Assembly (NCBI RefSeq): GCF_947498175.1 | Contig: NZ_CANMJB010000009.1 | Coordinates: 1 to 64,000 of the forward strand | DNA: 64,000 bases | Source of the DNA: an uncultured Algimonas sp. | GTDB lineage: Bacteria; Pseudomonadota; Alphaproteobacteria; Caulobacterales; Maricaulaceae | Direction: 5' to 3' | In this document: positions 1 to 7,820 of the stretch, one piece after another | How the letters are laid out: each line of letters begins with the position of its first letter | How positions within the stretch are numbered: the stretch's first letter is position 1 | Position numbers and translations under genes: made by a program | Notes under the pieces: generated by a model | Database searches by the model: none | Seen by the model: only the letters and a program-made list of their open reading frames with translations | Told to the model about the DNA's origin: nothing

Positions 1-27
1 AGATGGAGAGATGGCCTGACCCCAAGT

Positions 28-75
28 TCCTCCCCCGCGAGGGGGAGGTGCCGAACGCAGTGAGGCGGAGGGGGA
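28..75. repeat. Intergenic palindromic repeat, part
   Basis: A near-perfect stem lies at 29-36 (cctccccc) and 41-48 (gggggagg) with a 4-base loop, followed by a purine-rich tail with a second GGAGGGGG run at about 67-74. Elements of this form, a C-run/G-run hairpin followed by a short spacer ending in GGCGGAGGGGG, are common dispersed intergenic repeats in alphaproteobacteria. No second copy was noticed in the window. The rest of 1-185 shows no gene; an RNA hairpin with a terminator role for an upstream gene outside the window is possible. Confidence 0.5.
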
Positions 76-185
76 CAGACGAAAAAGCCCGGCGTCAGGC
101 GGATGCTTTCCGCACACCCACCGTCACGGCGCCGTCATGCTGGCGTCACACCCTGGACACCAAATCACCCTAGCGGCCCGATCCG

Positions 186-1007
186 ATGCCGCACTACCGC
201 ACCATATTCATCTCGGACCTGCATCTGGGATCCAAGGGCTGCCAGGCCGAGGCTCTGTGCGTGTTCATGAAGGAGCACACGTCGGAGCGGCTCTACCTGG
301 TCGGGGACATCATCGACGGCTGGCGGATGCGCAAGCGATGGTACTGGCCGCAGAGCCACACCAATGTCGTGCGCCGCATCCTGACCGCAGCCAAGCGCGG
401 CACGGACGTGACCTACATCATCGGCAATCACGACGAATTCCTGCGCGGGTTCCTGAAGTTCAGGCTGATGTTCGGCGACATCGCCGTCAAGAACCGCGCC
501 GTGCACGAGGGCGAGGACGGCAAGCGCTATCTCGTCGTCCATGGCGACATGTTCGACGGGCTGATGCGCACGGACCGCAAATGGATCATGCATCTGGGCG
601 ACAGCGCCTACAATTTCCTGCTCTGGGCGAACACGAAGTTGAACGCGGTGCGCCGCAGTCTCGGCATGGACTATTGGTCGCTGTCCAAGACGCTGAAATC
701 GCGCACCAAGCGGGCGATGAACTTCATCCATTCCTTCGAAGGCCATGTCGCGGACTATTGCCGCCGCAAGCGCTTCGACGGCGCGATCTGCGGCCACATC
801 CACGTCGCCGAGCAGCGCGACATCGACGGGATCGCCTACAAGAACACCGGCGACTGGGTGGAGAGCTGCACCGCGCTGGTCGAGCATTTCGACGGGACGT
901 GGGAAATCCTGCACTTCGCCCCGCACGCCGCCGTGATCAAGGACCGCGCGATCTACGGCGAACCGCGTCGGACGGACATGCCCGCCGGATTAATACCGGC
1001 GGAATAG
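186..1007 (+). CDS. Calcineurin-like metallophosphoesterase (LpxH-like)
   Basis: 273 aa, cytosolic, no signal peptide. All metallophosphoesterase motifs are visible: SDLH (D11, H13), GDIID (D41), GNHDE (N81, H82), a VVHGD block near residue 118 and GHIH near residue 200. The family resembles UDP-2,3-diacylglucosamine pyrophosphatase-like proteins of about 270-280 aa. Alphaproteobacteria usually use LpxI for that lipid A step, so a true LpxH role is uncertain and phosphoesterase is the safe call. It stands alone on the plus strand and its last 55 bases overlap, tail to tail, the end of the next minus-strand gene. The start is the first ATG of the conserved N-terminus; no strong ribosome site was seen. 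Confidence 0.88.
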   Translation: MPHYRTIFISDLHLGSKGCQAEALCVFMKEHTSERLYLVGDIIDGWRMRKRWYWPQSHTNVVRRILTAAKRGTDVTYIIGNHDEFLRGFLKFRLMFGDIAVKNRAVHEGEDGKRYLVVHGDMFDGLMRTDRKWIMHLGDSAYNFLLWANTKLNAVRRSLGMDYWSLSKTLKSRTKRAMNFIHSFEGHVADYCRRKRFDGAICGHIHVAEQRDIDGIAYKNTGDWVESCTALVEHFDGTWEILHFAPHAAVIKDRAIYGEPRRTDMPAGLIPAE

Positions 1008-1888
1008 GCTTCCGCGCCCGCCTCGGGGAACGGGTAGACCGGCTCCGGCAGGCAGTCGCCCAGGCGAGGGCCGTCCGGATCCGGGCCGTGCGCGGGGCGG
1101 CGGGCGCGAAGGCGCCGGATCCGGTCGCGCTCCCTATCCAGCTGCCGGAAGGCCCGGTTCAGCGTCTTGCGCAGGCGCGGCTTGAGGTGCGGGACGGCGG
1201 CGCCTTCCGGTATCCCCTTGAGCGACATGAACAGCGCCGTCGCGAAGACGAGGTCGTTTTCCGGCAGATAGCCTGCGCCGAACACGTCCGCCCCGGCCCA
1301 GCCATTGGCGCCGACCACGACGTCGTGCCGCGTATTGGCCAGGAACAGCCCATAGCCGAAATAGACCGCCGTCAGGTCGGTGAAGAGTTCGTAGAGTTCC
1401 AGGTCGAGCCCGGATCCCGGCACGTTCAACTCGGCCCATTCCGGCGCTCGCTGATGCGCGGCATGGGCCAGTTCGTGGGCGAAGGTGGCGACCAGATCGG
1501 TCGCGCCCATCGCCTCGTCATAATAGATCAGTTCGCGCGGCGGCAGGCCGTCCCGGTCCAGGCGCTGATAGGTCGCACAGGCCGCTTCGGCGTCGCTTTC
1601 GATGAACCCGCCGCCGTCCAGCGGCTCGGTCGGCAGCACGTCGACGGCCACGGGCTCGAACAGGAGATGATCGGCGAAGCCGTATTGCCGCCGCACGATC
1701 TCGAACAGATGCGCGGCGAGATCCCCGGGCGCTGCCGGGAAATGTTCGGGAACGGGCCGCCAGAGTTCCGAGCCGGGCAGGCCCGGCCCGGTCGAGAAAT
1801 GATCGATCAGCCAGGCGAAGCCGTCGAACTGCCAGTCCGCGACGAGCGGATCTACCAAGCTTCCCCTGCCGAACAGGGCGCCGAGCAT
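953..1888 (-). CDS. Zincin-like putative metallopeptidase
   Basis: 311 aa with an HELAH zinc-protease motif at residues 138-142 and a plausible third ligand in the ELFTD segment near residue 167. No signal peptide or membrane segment is apparent, so it is probably cytosolic. The C-terminal 50 residues are Arg/Pro-rich and low in complexity. I do not recognise the family; HExxH plus a downstream acidic helix argues for a metallopeptidase or a zincin fold. It is the last gene of the nifU-tsaB-rimI-fur unit, five bases after fur, so it is probably co-transcribed. Its 3' end overlaps the metallophosphoesterase gene tail to tail by 55 bases. Confidence 0.65.
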   Translation of the reverse strand: MLGALFGRGSLVDPLVADWQFDGFAWLIDHFSTGPGLPGSELWRPVPEHFPAAPGDLAAHLFEIVRRQYGFADHLLFEPVAVDVLPTEPLDGGGFIESDAEAACATYQRLDRDGLPPRELIYYDEAMGATDLVATFAHELAHAAHQRAPEWAELNVPGSGLDLELYELFTDLTAVYFGYGLFLANTRHDVVVGANGWAGADVFGAGYLPENDLVFATALFMSLKGIPEGAAVPHLKPRLRKTLNRAFRQLDRERDRIRRLRARRPAHGPDPDGPRLGDCLPEPVYPFPEAGAEAYSAGINPAGMSVRRGSP

Positions 1889-1893
1889 CGCTC

Positions 1894-2316
1894 TCAGTCG
1901 GGCTTCTTCTTGCGGCCGTACAGTTCGAGCCGGTGGTCGACCAGTTCGTAGCCGAGCTTTTCGGCGATGCGGTGCTGCAGGGCCTCGATCTCGTCGTCGA
2001 CGAATTCGATCACGTCGCCGGTCTGCACGTCGATCAGGTGGTCGTGATGTTCGGCATCGGCGGCTTCGTAGCGGGCGCGGCCGTCGCGGAAGTCGTGCAT
2101 CGAGATGATGCCGCTGTCGGCGAACAGGCGCACCGTGCGGTAGACGGTCGCCAGGCTGATCTTCGGATCAATAGTGGAGGCGCGGTTGTAGAGCTCCTCG
2201 GCGTCGGGGTGGTCGTCCGACCGCGCCAGAACCTTGGCGATGACGCGCCGTTGCTCCGTCAGGCGCAAACCCTGTTCGACGCACTTCTTTTCGATCCAGG
2301 TTTCCGTATGGGGCAT
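1894..2316 (-). CDS. fur: Fur-family transcriptional regulator
   Basis: 140 aa. The N-terminal winged helix includes LTEQRR and the recognition region KISLATVYRTVRLF, and the C-terminal dimerisation/metal domain contains the His-rich segment EHHDHLID. It has one cysteine (near residue 12) and no CxxC pair, so it lacks the structural zinc site of enterobacterial Fur. This is usual for alphaproteobacterial Fur/Mur proteins, which may respond to manganese or iron. The start at 2316 is preferred because AAGGA sits six bases upstream; an ATG two codons earlier (2322) directly abuts that ribosome site. It lies immediately downstream of rimI. Confidence 0.92.
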   Translation of the reverse strand: MPHTETWIEKKCVEQGLRLTEQRRVIAKVLARSDDHPDAEELYNRASTIDPKISLATVYRTVRLFADSGIISMHDFRDGRARYEAADAEHHDHLIDVQTGDVIEFVDDEIEALQHRIAEKLGYELVDHRLELYGRKKKPD

Positions 2317-2325
2317 GACCATTCC

Positions 2326-2817
2326 TTAACCGCGTCCGGGGTCTGCGTCCAGCGAAGCCGGATAGGGCGTTTCCAGCGGCAGATCATAGGTCAGCGCCGC
2401 CATGCGCCCGCCGGGCCGGGCGTAATAGGCCGGACGCCGCCCGATCGGCGTGAAACCCAGACGGTCGTAGAGCGCCCGCGCCGGGATGTTGTCTTCCGCG
2501 ACTTCGAGGAAGATGTGGCGCAGACCCGTCGCGCGCAGCCGATTCGCGGCCTCTTCCAGGATAAGGCCGGCCAGACCCCGGCCCCGCCCGTCGGGACGCG
2601 TCGCCACCGTCAGGACTTCCGCATCCGCGTCGGAAAGGCGCAAGACGGCGAAACTGCACAGCTCCCCGTCGACGAAGAGGCCCAGGCAAAGATCGCGCCC
2701 GGCATGAACGCTCATGTCCAGCGCGGACCAGCTCTTGTCGAAACAGCGGGCATGGACCGCCGCCATGGCCGGCGCGTCGGAGGCGCCGAGCAGCCGCGGA
2801 CCATGGCCGTTCGTCAC
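2326..2817 (-). CDS. rimI: Ribosomal protein alanine N-acetyltransferase (RimI-like)
   Basis: 163 aa GNAT-fold acetyltransferase. The acetyl-CoA loop reads VATRPDGRGRGLAGLIL and is followed by a beta-bulge and NIPARALYDRLGF, typical of RimI, which acetylates the N-terminus of ribosomal protein S18. The GTG start at 2815-2817 overlaps the TGA of tsaB as GTGA, indicating translational coupling. A longer reading frame exists upstream but runs inside tsaB and lacks similarity. The tsaB-rimI pairing is widespread in bacteria and supports the call. Confidence 0.9.
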   Translation of the reverse strand: MTNGHGPRLLGASDAPAMAAVHARCFDKSWSALDMSVHAGRDLCLGLFVDGELCSFAVLRLSDADAEVLTVATRPDGRGRGLAGLILEEAANRLRATGLRHIFLEVAEDNIPARALYDRLGFTPIGRRPAYYARPGGRMAALTYDLPLETPYPASLDADPGRG

Positions 2818-3410
2818 GGCGACAGACCGCCCGGCAGCTTCGCATCCGGCGCGCGCGCATAGAGCGGCTCGGCCGGGTGGTCGGCCGGATCGGCACTCGC
2901 CGCCATCCGCGCCATCACGCGCACGTCGCAACCGTCCGCGTCGTACAGGCCGGCTTGGAGACGGTCGGCCATTTCGGCAGCCTCGTCCATCGTCATGGCG
3001 CGCGGCGGATCCAGAGCCTCGGCGAAGCTGTATTGCGCCGCGAAGACCTGTCCGCGCTTGATGTCGCGGAAGACCGCGACCAGAGCGTCGCCCGCTTCGC
3101 GCAGCTCTTCCGCCCTCACCTGCAGCGCGTCGATCCCCAGCACCGGCGTGCGGCGCGGCAGGGCGAACCCCTTGGCGTAGGACAGACCGACGCGCAGGCC
3201 CGTAAAGCTGCCCGGTCCCGTGCAGACCGCGATGCGCCCGATCCGCGAAGGCGCGACTCCGCTTCCGATCATCAATTCGGCCACCATGGGCGCGAGCCGT
3301 TCGGCATGGCCGCGCCCGATCCGCTCGGACGCGTAAGCCAGAACCGCATCGCCTTGCACCAGGCAGGCGGAACAGTCCGGCCCGGTCGTATCCAGACCCA
3401 GGACGATCAC
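2814..3410 (-). CDS. tsaB: tRNA threonylcarbamoyladenosine biosynthesis protein TsaB
   Basis: 198 aa ASKHA-fold protein. The N-terminal MIVLGLDTTG strand-loop and the signature TGPGSFTGLRVGLSYAKG are diagnostic of TsaB/YeaZ, the partner that stabilises TsaD in t6A37 formation on ANN-decoding tRNAs. Length is slightly below the usual 215-230 aa. It follows the nifU-like gene by 21 bases and overlaps rimI by four bases, so nifU-like, tsaB, rimI and fur form one unit. Confidence 0.95.
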   Translation of the reverse strand: MIVLGLDTTGPDCSACLVQGDAVLAYASERIGRGHAERLAPMVAELMIGSGVAPSRIGRIAVCTGPGSFTGLRVGLSYAKGFALPRRTPVLGIDALQVRAEELREAGDALVAVFRDIKRGQVFAAQYSFAEALDPPRAMTMDEAAEMADRLQAGLYDADGCDVRVMARMAASADPADHPAEPLYARAPDAKLPGGLSP

Positions 3411-3431
3411 GAAGCGGCGACCCAGAAACCC

Positions 3432-4010
3432 TTAGGCCGCGGCCTGCTCGACACGCGTCACTTCGGGAACGTAATGCTTCAGCAGGTTCTCGATCCCGTG
3501 CTTGAGGGTCATCGTGCTGGACGGGCAGCCCGCACAGGCGCCGCGCATCTCCAGGAACACCGCACCGTCATCTTCGTCGAAATGGCGGAAGACGATGTCG
3601 CCGCCGTCCTGCGCCACGGCCGGACGCACGCGCAGTTCGATCAGCTCCTTGATCTGTTCCACGATCTCGGCGGTTTCGCCTTCGTAGACGCGCTCATCGA
3701 CCTCTCCGGCGTGCAGCTGTTCGGACAAGGGCACGCCGCCCGCGACGAAGAAATCCATGATCGCGCCCAGCACGGCGGGACGCAGATGTTTCCACTGCGC
3801 ATCTTCGGACTTGGTGACGGAGATGAAATCGCTGCCGAACATCAGGCGGCTGACATCCGGAATCATGAACAGCATTTCGGCCAGCGGTGCGCTCGACACG
3901 TCCGCGCCGCGCGTGAATTCGACCGGCGTCGCTCCGTCTCCTGCCACGTCGCGGCCGGGCAGGAATTTCAGGGTCGCCGGGTTCGGCGTGTCTTCGGTCT
4001 GGATGAACAT
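3432..4010 (-). CDS. NifU-like Fe-S scaffold protein (Nfu type)
   Basis: 192 aa. The N-terminal Nfu_N domain (residues 1-87) starts MFIQTEDTPNPATLKF, and the C-terminal NifU domain (about 112-190) holds the Fe-S ligating CxxC as C159 and C162 in GACAGCPSS. It probably carries a 4Fe-4S cluster across a dimer and delivers it to apo-proteins. It is the first gene of the minus-strand unit. Its promoter should lie in 4011-4230, a gap that also carries a 16-bp tandem repeat. Confidence 0.95.
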   Translation of the reverse strand: MFIQTEDTPNPATLKFLPGRDVAGDGATPVEFTRGADVSSAPLAEMLFMIPDVSRLMFGSDFISVTKSEDAQWKHLRPAVLGAIMDFFVAGGVPLSEQLHAGEVDERVYEGETAEIVEQIKELIELRVRPAVAQDGGDIVFRHFDEDDGAVFLEMRGACAGCPSSTMTLKHGIENLLKHYVPEVTRVEQAAA

Positions 4011-4106
4011 GGTCGTCCTCGTCCGTTGGCTTGGGGTCGTCCGCTATGTGGGCGCCTCCCGGCCCGGGTGCAAGCACATGACACGCAAGTGATGGCGCGC
4101 GCCTTT

Positions 4107-4187
4107 CCTCGCGCCTGAACGGCCTCGCGCTTGGACGGCCTCGCGCTCGAACGGCCTCGCGCCTGCACGGGCTTCGCGCCTGCATGG
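4107..4187. repeat. 16-bp tandem repeat, five copies
   Basis: Five head-to-tail units of CCTCGCGC-N4-ACGG type occupy 4107-4122, 4123-4138, 4139-4154, 4155-4170 and, with one inserted base, 4171-4187. Copies differ mainly at the central TGAA/TTGG/TCGA/TGCA positions. The array lies between the divergent nifU-like and M48-like genes, so it could affect either promoter. It also forms an open frame on the minus strand, but I see no ribosome site or family resemblance there. Confidence 0.85.
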
Positions 4188-4231
4188 CCGCGAACCGCAG
4201 GCGGCGGATTGACCGGCGGGCCGGTTCGGGC

Positions 4232-5218
4232 ATGATGGCGCGGATGGGACCGTACCGCTGGATAGTCGCCGCAATATCGGTCGCCGGCCTGGCCGCCTGC
4301 GCCAGCACGGCGACGCGCCTGCCCGATATCAGCGAAACCGACTTGCGCGCCGAGTCGATCGTGCAGGAAACCCGCGCGCTCGCGGTGCAGGCCGCGCATG
4401 CCGAGCGGCTGATGAAGGTCGGGCGGCAGGTTCTGCGCGCCAATGCCGAGCTTTGCCCCAAGACCCGCCGCAATATCGGCGTCCTGGTCCATTCCGAGGA
4501 CAGCTACCCGAAGGAGATGCGCATCGCCGCCCGGCGCGAACTGGGCGCGACGCGCGATCCCAGCGTGATGCGGGTCGTGGCGGGCGGTCCAGCCGCACGC
4601 GCCGGCGTGCGTCCGGGCGACGTCTTCCTGCTGGACGGCCGCCCGGCGGATCCGCGCGACAAGGCGTTCCGCGAGCGTTTGGATCCGGCCCAAGTCGCGC
4701 TCGACATCCGGCGCGGTGATGAAGACCTGACCCTGACGGTGCAGCCCGAAACGGTCTGCCGGTCGCAGCTGCGGCTGCGTCCCAGCACGGAGATCAATGC
4801 GCTGGCCGACGGGCGCAACATCACGGTCACGACCGGCATGATGGATTTCACGCAATCCGACGACGAACTCGCCCTCATCGTCGGACACGAGCTGGCCCAC
4901 AACACGATGGGCCACATCCGCAAGGTCGTGGGCAATTTCCTGCTGTCCGGATTCGCGACACGCTATACGCGCCCTTTCGAATCCGAAGCGGACTATGTCG
5001 GCCTCTACTACATGGTCCGCGCGGGCTTCGATCCCGACGACGTGGAAGCCTTCTGGCGGCGGTTGGCCGATGTCGATCCGCGCTCCGTGAACCGGGCCAA
5101 GACGCATCCGACCTTCCCGGACCGATATTTGCGCATCGCCGCCGCGCGCGACGAGATCCGCGCCAAGCAGGCGGCGAACGCGCCATTGGTCCCGAATTTC
5201 AAGGCCGGCGATGAATAG
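4232..5218 (+). CDS. M48-like metalloprotease lipoprotein with PDZ domain
   Basis: About 328 aa. A lipoprotein signal ends in the lipobox LAAC roughly 22 residues in, so the protein is probably periplasmic and anchored to a membrane. A PDZ-like segment near residues 95-175 (GGPAARAGVRPGDVFLL) precedes the peptidase core, which holds HELAH plus the downstream helix ESEADYVGLYY supplying the third zinc ligand, as in M48 peptidases. The order PDZ-then-protease is the reverse of many periplasmic proteases. Two adjacent ATGs (4232, 4235) and one at 4244 are possible starts; an upstream ATG at 4184 would bury the signal peptide. It overlaps the next gene, a paralogue, by eight bases. Confidence 0.85.
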   Translation: MMARMGPYRWIVAAISVAGLAACASTATRLPDISETDLRAESIVQETRALAVQAAHAERLMKVGRQVLRANAELCPKTRRNIGVLVHSEDSYPKEMRIAARRELGATRDPSVMRVVAGGPAARAGVRPGDVFLLDGRPADPRDKAFRERLDPAQVALDIRRGDEDLTLTVQPETVCRSQLRLRPSTEINALADGRNITVTTGMMDFTQSDDELALIVGHELAHNTMGHIRKVVGNFLLSGFATRYTRPFESEADYVGLYYMVRAGFDPDDVEAFWRRLADVDPRSVNRAKTHPTFPDRYLRIAAARDEIRAKQAANAPLVPNFKAGDE

Positions 5219-6086
5219 GCGCGCTCTCAGAACCGGTCTGACCCTGGCCGCGGCGTGCCTGGCGGCCTGGCTGGGCGCGTCGTCGCTTGTCGACAGCCCG
5301 GACACGGAGACGGACAGGACCGAAACCTCCTATGAGCGCTTCGCCGCCGTGGTCGCGCGGCATCAGGCCATGTCCGAGCGCGTCGCCGCGATCAGCCGCC
5401 GCCTGCGGGTCGCCAACGCCCCGCTCTGCCGCGTCACCCGCCCCGATGCCGGGCTGTCGACGCACCGGCTGGAGGACTACCCGCGGCCGTTGCGGCCGCT
5501 CGCCCTGCATTTCATGGATCTGGGCGAGGAGGGGCGCTTCATCCGGTCGGTCGTGCCGGGTTCGCCCGCCGACCGGGCGGCCCTTCATCCCGGCGAGCGC
5601 GTCCTGTCGGGATGGCCCTTGCGCGAGGACGCCGCATTGGTGACGGGGAGCGGCCCGGTCGCGCTGGATCCCGACGAGGCCTGTGTCGCCCCGGCTTTCG
5701 TGATCGACTCGCCCGTGCCGAACGCCGGAACCGACGGGCGCGAGATCGCGCTGTCCACCACCCTGGTCGACCAAGCCGCGGACGAGGCCGCGCTGGCCTT
5801 CATCATCGCGCACGAAATGGCCCACATATTGCGCGATCACAAACCCGACGGCCCGCGCTGGATGGCGGAACTGCAGGCGGACGGCGACGCGCTGACCCTG
5901 ATGCGCAATGCGGGCTACGACATTGCGGCGACCGTGGCGGGCTGGGAAGCAGGCGTCGAAGTCCACCGCGAGAGCCAGTCCATGAGCGCGACCCATCCGC
6001 CACTGGACATCCGGCTGGAGAATCTGACGCGCACGCTGGCGCGGCTGGAAGCGCAGACTGGGGGTTTCCGGACCCTGGACGACTGA
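5211..6086 (+). CDS. M48-like metalloprotease, second paralogue
   Basis: 291 aa, a diverged tandem paralogue of the previous gene with the same order. It has an N-terminal hydrophobic segment (about 8-25) and no lipobox cysteine, so it is probably secreted or membrane-anchored. A PDZ-like segment (VVPGSPADRAALHPGERVL) is followed by HEMAH and a MAELQADGDAL helix carrying the likely third ligand. Shared features include a Leu-Cys before an SxxxYP motif (ANAxLC... YP). The first codons overlap the end of the upstream gene, indicating co-translation. The ATG gives the only start that preserves the hydrophobic N-terminus. Confidence 0.82.
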   Translation: MNRRALRTGLTLAAACLAAWLGASSLVDSPDTETDRTETSYERFAAVVARHQAMSERVAAISRRLRVANAPLCRVTRPDAGLSTHRLEDYPRPLRPLALHFMDLGEEGRFIRSVVPGSPADRAALHPGERVLSGWPLREDAALVTGSGPVALDPDEACVAPAFVIDSPVPNAGTDGREIALSTTLVDQAADEAALAFIIAHEMAHILRDHKPDGPRWMAELQADGDALTLMRNAGYDIAATVAGWEAGVEVHRESQSMSATHPPLDIRLENLTRTLARLEAQTGGFRTLDD

Positions 6087-6181
6087 ATCCGGTCGCTCTA
6101 TCCTCATTATCGCGGATGCGGCACGACCGAAGTTTTCCATGCGGTCGCACAAGACGGGCGCGCGATCACGGACGCTGTCTT

Positions 6182-6208
6182 CGTCCCCGGCAATGAATAG
6201 CGGGGACG
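6182..6208 (+). terminator. Possible hairpin terminator
   Basis: An 8-bp inverted repeat, CGTCCCCG at 6182-6189 and CGGGGACG at 6201-6208, flanks an 11-base loop in the short gap after the second M48-like gene. No T-run follows, so intrinsic termination is uncertain. It lies between convergent genes. Confidence 0.35.
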
Positions 6209-6224
6209 CCCGACCGGTTTGAGC

Positions 6225-6725
6225 CTAGTCCCGGTCGCGAATCGGAAAGTCCACATCCATCGTTTCGCCGTTCGTCAGCGTCAGCGTGACCGGCACGGTC
6301 GCCTGTCCTTCGTCGCGGGTGAAACCGAACAGCATGAGGTGCAGCCCGCCCGGCTCCAGCGTGACGGTTTCGCCGGTCGGCAGGTCGATCGCTTCGACTT
6401 CGCGCATCTTCATCACCCCGTCTTCCATCGTGTGCGTGTGCAGCTCGATATCTGCGGCATTGGGGCTTTGTGCGGCGACGATCGCGCCGGACGCCCCGCT
6501 ATTGACGGCCGTCAGGTATCCGGCCGCCACGTCGCGGCCCTTCAGCGGCGCCATGATGTAGGGATCGGACAGGGTGACCGCCATCTCGGCCGGGACGGTC
6601 TCGGCCGGCATTTCGGCCGTTGCCGTCGGCGCGTCTTCGACGATCACGACCTCGTCCGTATCGGTCGCATTGTCGGCGCAGGCGGCGAGCACGAGCGCGC
6701 AGGACAGGAGCAGGATGCGTTTCAT
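6225..6725 (-). CDS. PCu(A)C-type copper chaperone lipoprotein
   Basis: 166 aa. A lipobox LAAC puts the modified Cys at residue 16. After an acidic Ala/Pro/Glu linker, the C-terminal domain matches the PCu(A)C copper motif exactly in spacing: H96-x10-M107-x21-H129-x-M131. Family members deliver Cu(I) to the CuA site of cytochrome oxidase in the periplasm. The linker (residues 18-48) is unusually long and acidic. A ribosome site AAGGAAA lies upstream of the ATG, and the gene follows trpS by 12 bases on the same strand, perhaps as the last gene of that operon. Confidence 0.92.
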   Translation of the reverse strand: MKRILLLSCALVLAACADNATDTDEVVIVEDAPTATAEMPAETVPAEMAVTLSDPYIMAPLKGRDVAAGYLTAVNSGASGAIVAAQSPNAADIELHTHTMEDGVMKMREVEAIDLPTGETVTLEPGGLHLMLFGFTRDEGQATVPVTLTLTNGETMDVDFPIRDRD

Positions 6726-6737
6726 GGGAGTTTCCTT

Positions 6738-7820
6738 CTAAGAGGCGCGGCTTCCGTGGAAGCCGATGATGTGGCGGACATCCGCCATGACGGGTTCTGA
6801 GATTTCGCGCGCGGCATCGGCCGAGCGGGCCATGATGCGGTCCAGCTCGTCCGGGTCAGACAGGTAGCGCCGCATCAGGTCGGAAACGGGCCGCAGCGCT
6901 TCGACCGCGACCTCGGCCAGCGCCGTCTTGAACGGTCCGAACTGGGACCCTTGGTGCCGGTCCAGCACGACCTGGTCCGGAATGTCGGCCAGCGCGGCGT
7001 AGATGCCGACCAGATTGGCGATTTCGGGGCGGCCTTCCATGGCTTCGACCGTGACGGGCATCTCGCCCGTGTCGGTCTTGGCCTTGCGGATCTTTCGGGC
7101 GATCATGTCCGCATCGTCGGTCAGATTGATGCGGGACGCATCCGACGGGTCCGATTTGGACATCTTCTTCGTGCCGTCGCGCAGGGACATGATCCGGGCG
7201 CCCGCCCTATTTCCATTAAGCCCCTGGATCAGCGGTTCAGGCAGCGGGAAGAAATTCGGCGCTCCGGCCGGCTCGCCGAAATCGCGGTTGAACTTGGCGG
7301 CGATGTCGCGCGACAGCTCCAGATGCTGCTTCTGGTCTTCGCCGACCGGCACGTGCGTGGCCTTGAAGGCGAGAATGTCGGCGGCTTGCAGCACCGGATA
7401 GGTGAACAGGCCGACGCTGGCGGCCTCGGCATTCTTGCCGGACTTGTCCTTGAACTGGGTCATGCGCTGCACCCAGCCCATGCGGGCGACGCAGTTGAAA
7501 TACCAGGCCAGCTCCGCATGAGCGGGCACGGCGGACTGCGCATAGACCCCCGCCTTGTTCGGATCGACGCCCGCCGCCAGGAAGGCGGCCGCGATATGGC
7601 GCGTCTGGTCCGCCAGCTTGGCGCGGTCCACCGGCATCGTGATGGCGTGCAGATCGACGATGCAGAACAGGCAGTCGTGATCGTGCTGCAGCCGGGCGAA
7701 CTTCTTCAGCGCGCCGAGATAGTTGCCCAAGTGCAGCGATCCCGTCGGCTGCACGCCGGAAAAGACGCGGTCCGGTCCCTGATAGTCGTTCGAGGCCTGA
7801 TGATCTGCGGCGTCGGTCAT
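6738..7820 (-). CDS. trpS: Tryptophan--tRNA ligase
   Basis: 360 aa class I aminoacyl-tRNA synthetase that charges tRNA-Trp. The HIGH-type motif is [12 protein letters not shown] (about residues 25-36), and KMSKSDPS near residue 218 is the KMSKS loop. Length is close to the bacterial norm with a short N-terminal extension. The ATG overlaps the murJ stop codon as ATGA, so the two genes are translationally coupled. Confidence 0.97.
   Translation of the reverse strand: MTDAADHQASNDYQGPDRVFSGVQPTGSLHLGNYLGALKKFARLQHDHDCLFCIVDLHAITMPVDRAKLADQTRHIAAAFLAAGVDPNKAGVYAQSAVPAHAELAWYFNCVARMGWVQRMTQFKDKSGKNAEAASVGLFTYPVLQAADILAFKATHVPVGEDQKQHLELSRDIAAKFNRDFGEPAGAPNFFPLPEPLIQGLNGNRAGARIMSLRDGTKKMSKSDPSDASRINLTDDADMIARKIRKAKTDTGEMPVTVEAMEGRPEIANLVGIYAALADIPDQVVLDRHQGSQFGPFKTALAEVAVEALRPVSDLMRRYLSDPDELDRIMARSADAAREISEPVMADVRHIIGFHGSRAS

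Noticed and set aside
137-1951. 604-residue open frame on the plus strand
   Set aside because: It is a high-GC shadow frame of the metallophosphoesterase and zincin-like genes with no family motif.
2877-4118. 413-residue plus-strand open frame over tsaB and nifU
   Set aside because: It is antisense to conserved genes and has no motif or ribosome site.
4107-4187. Possible CRISPR array
   Set aside because: Units are 16 bp and directly abutting with no spacers; it is a plain tandem repeat.
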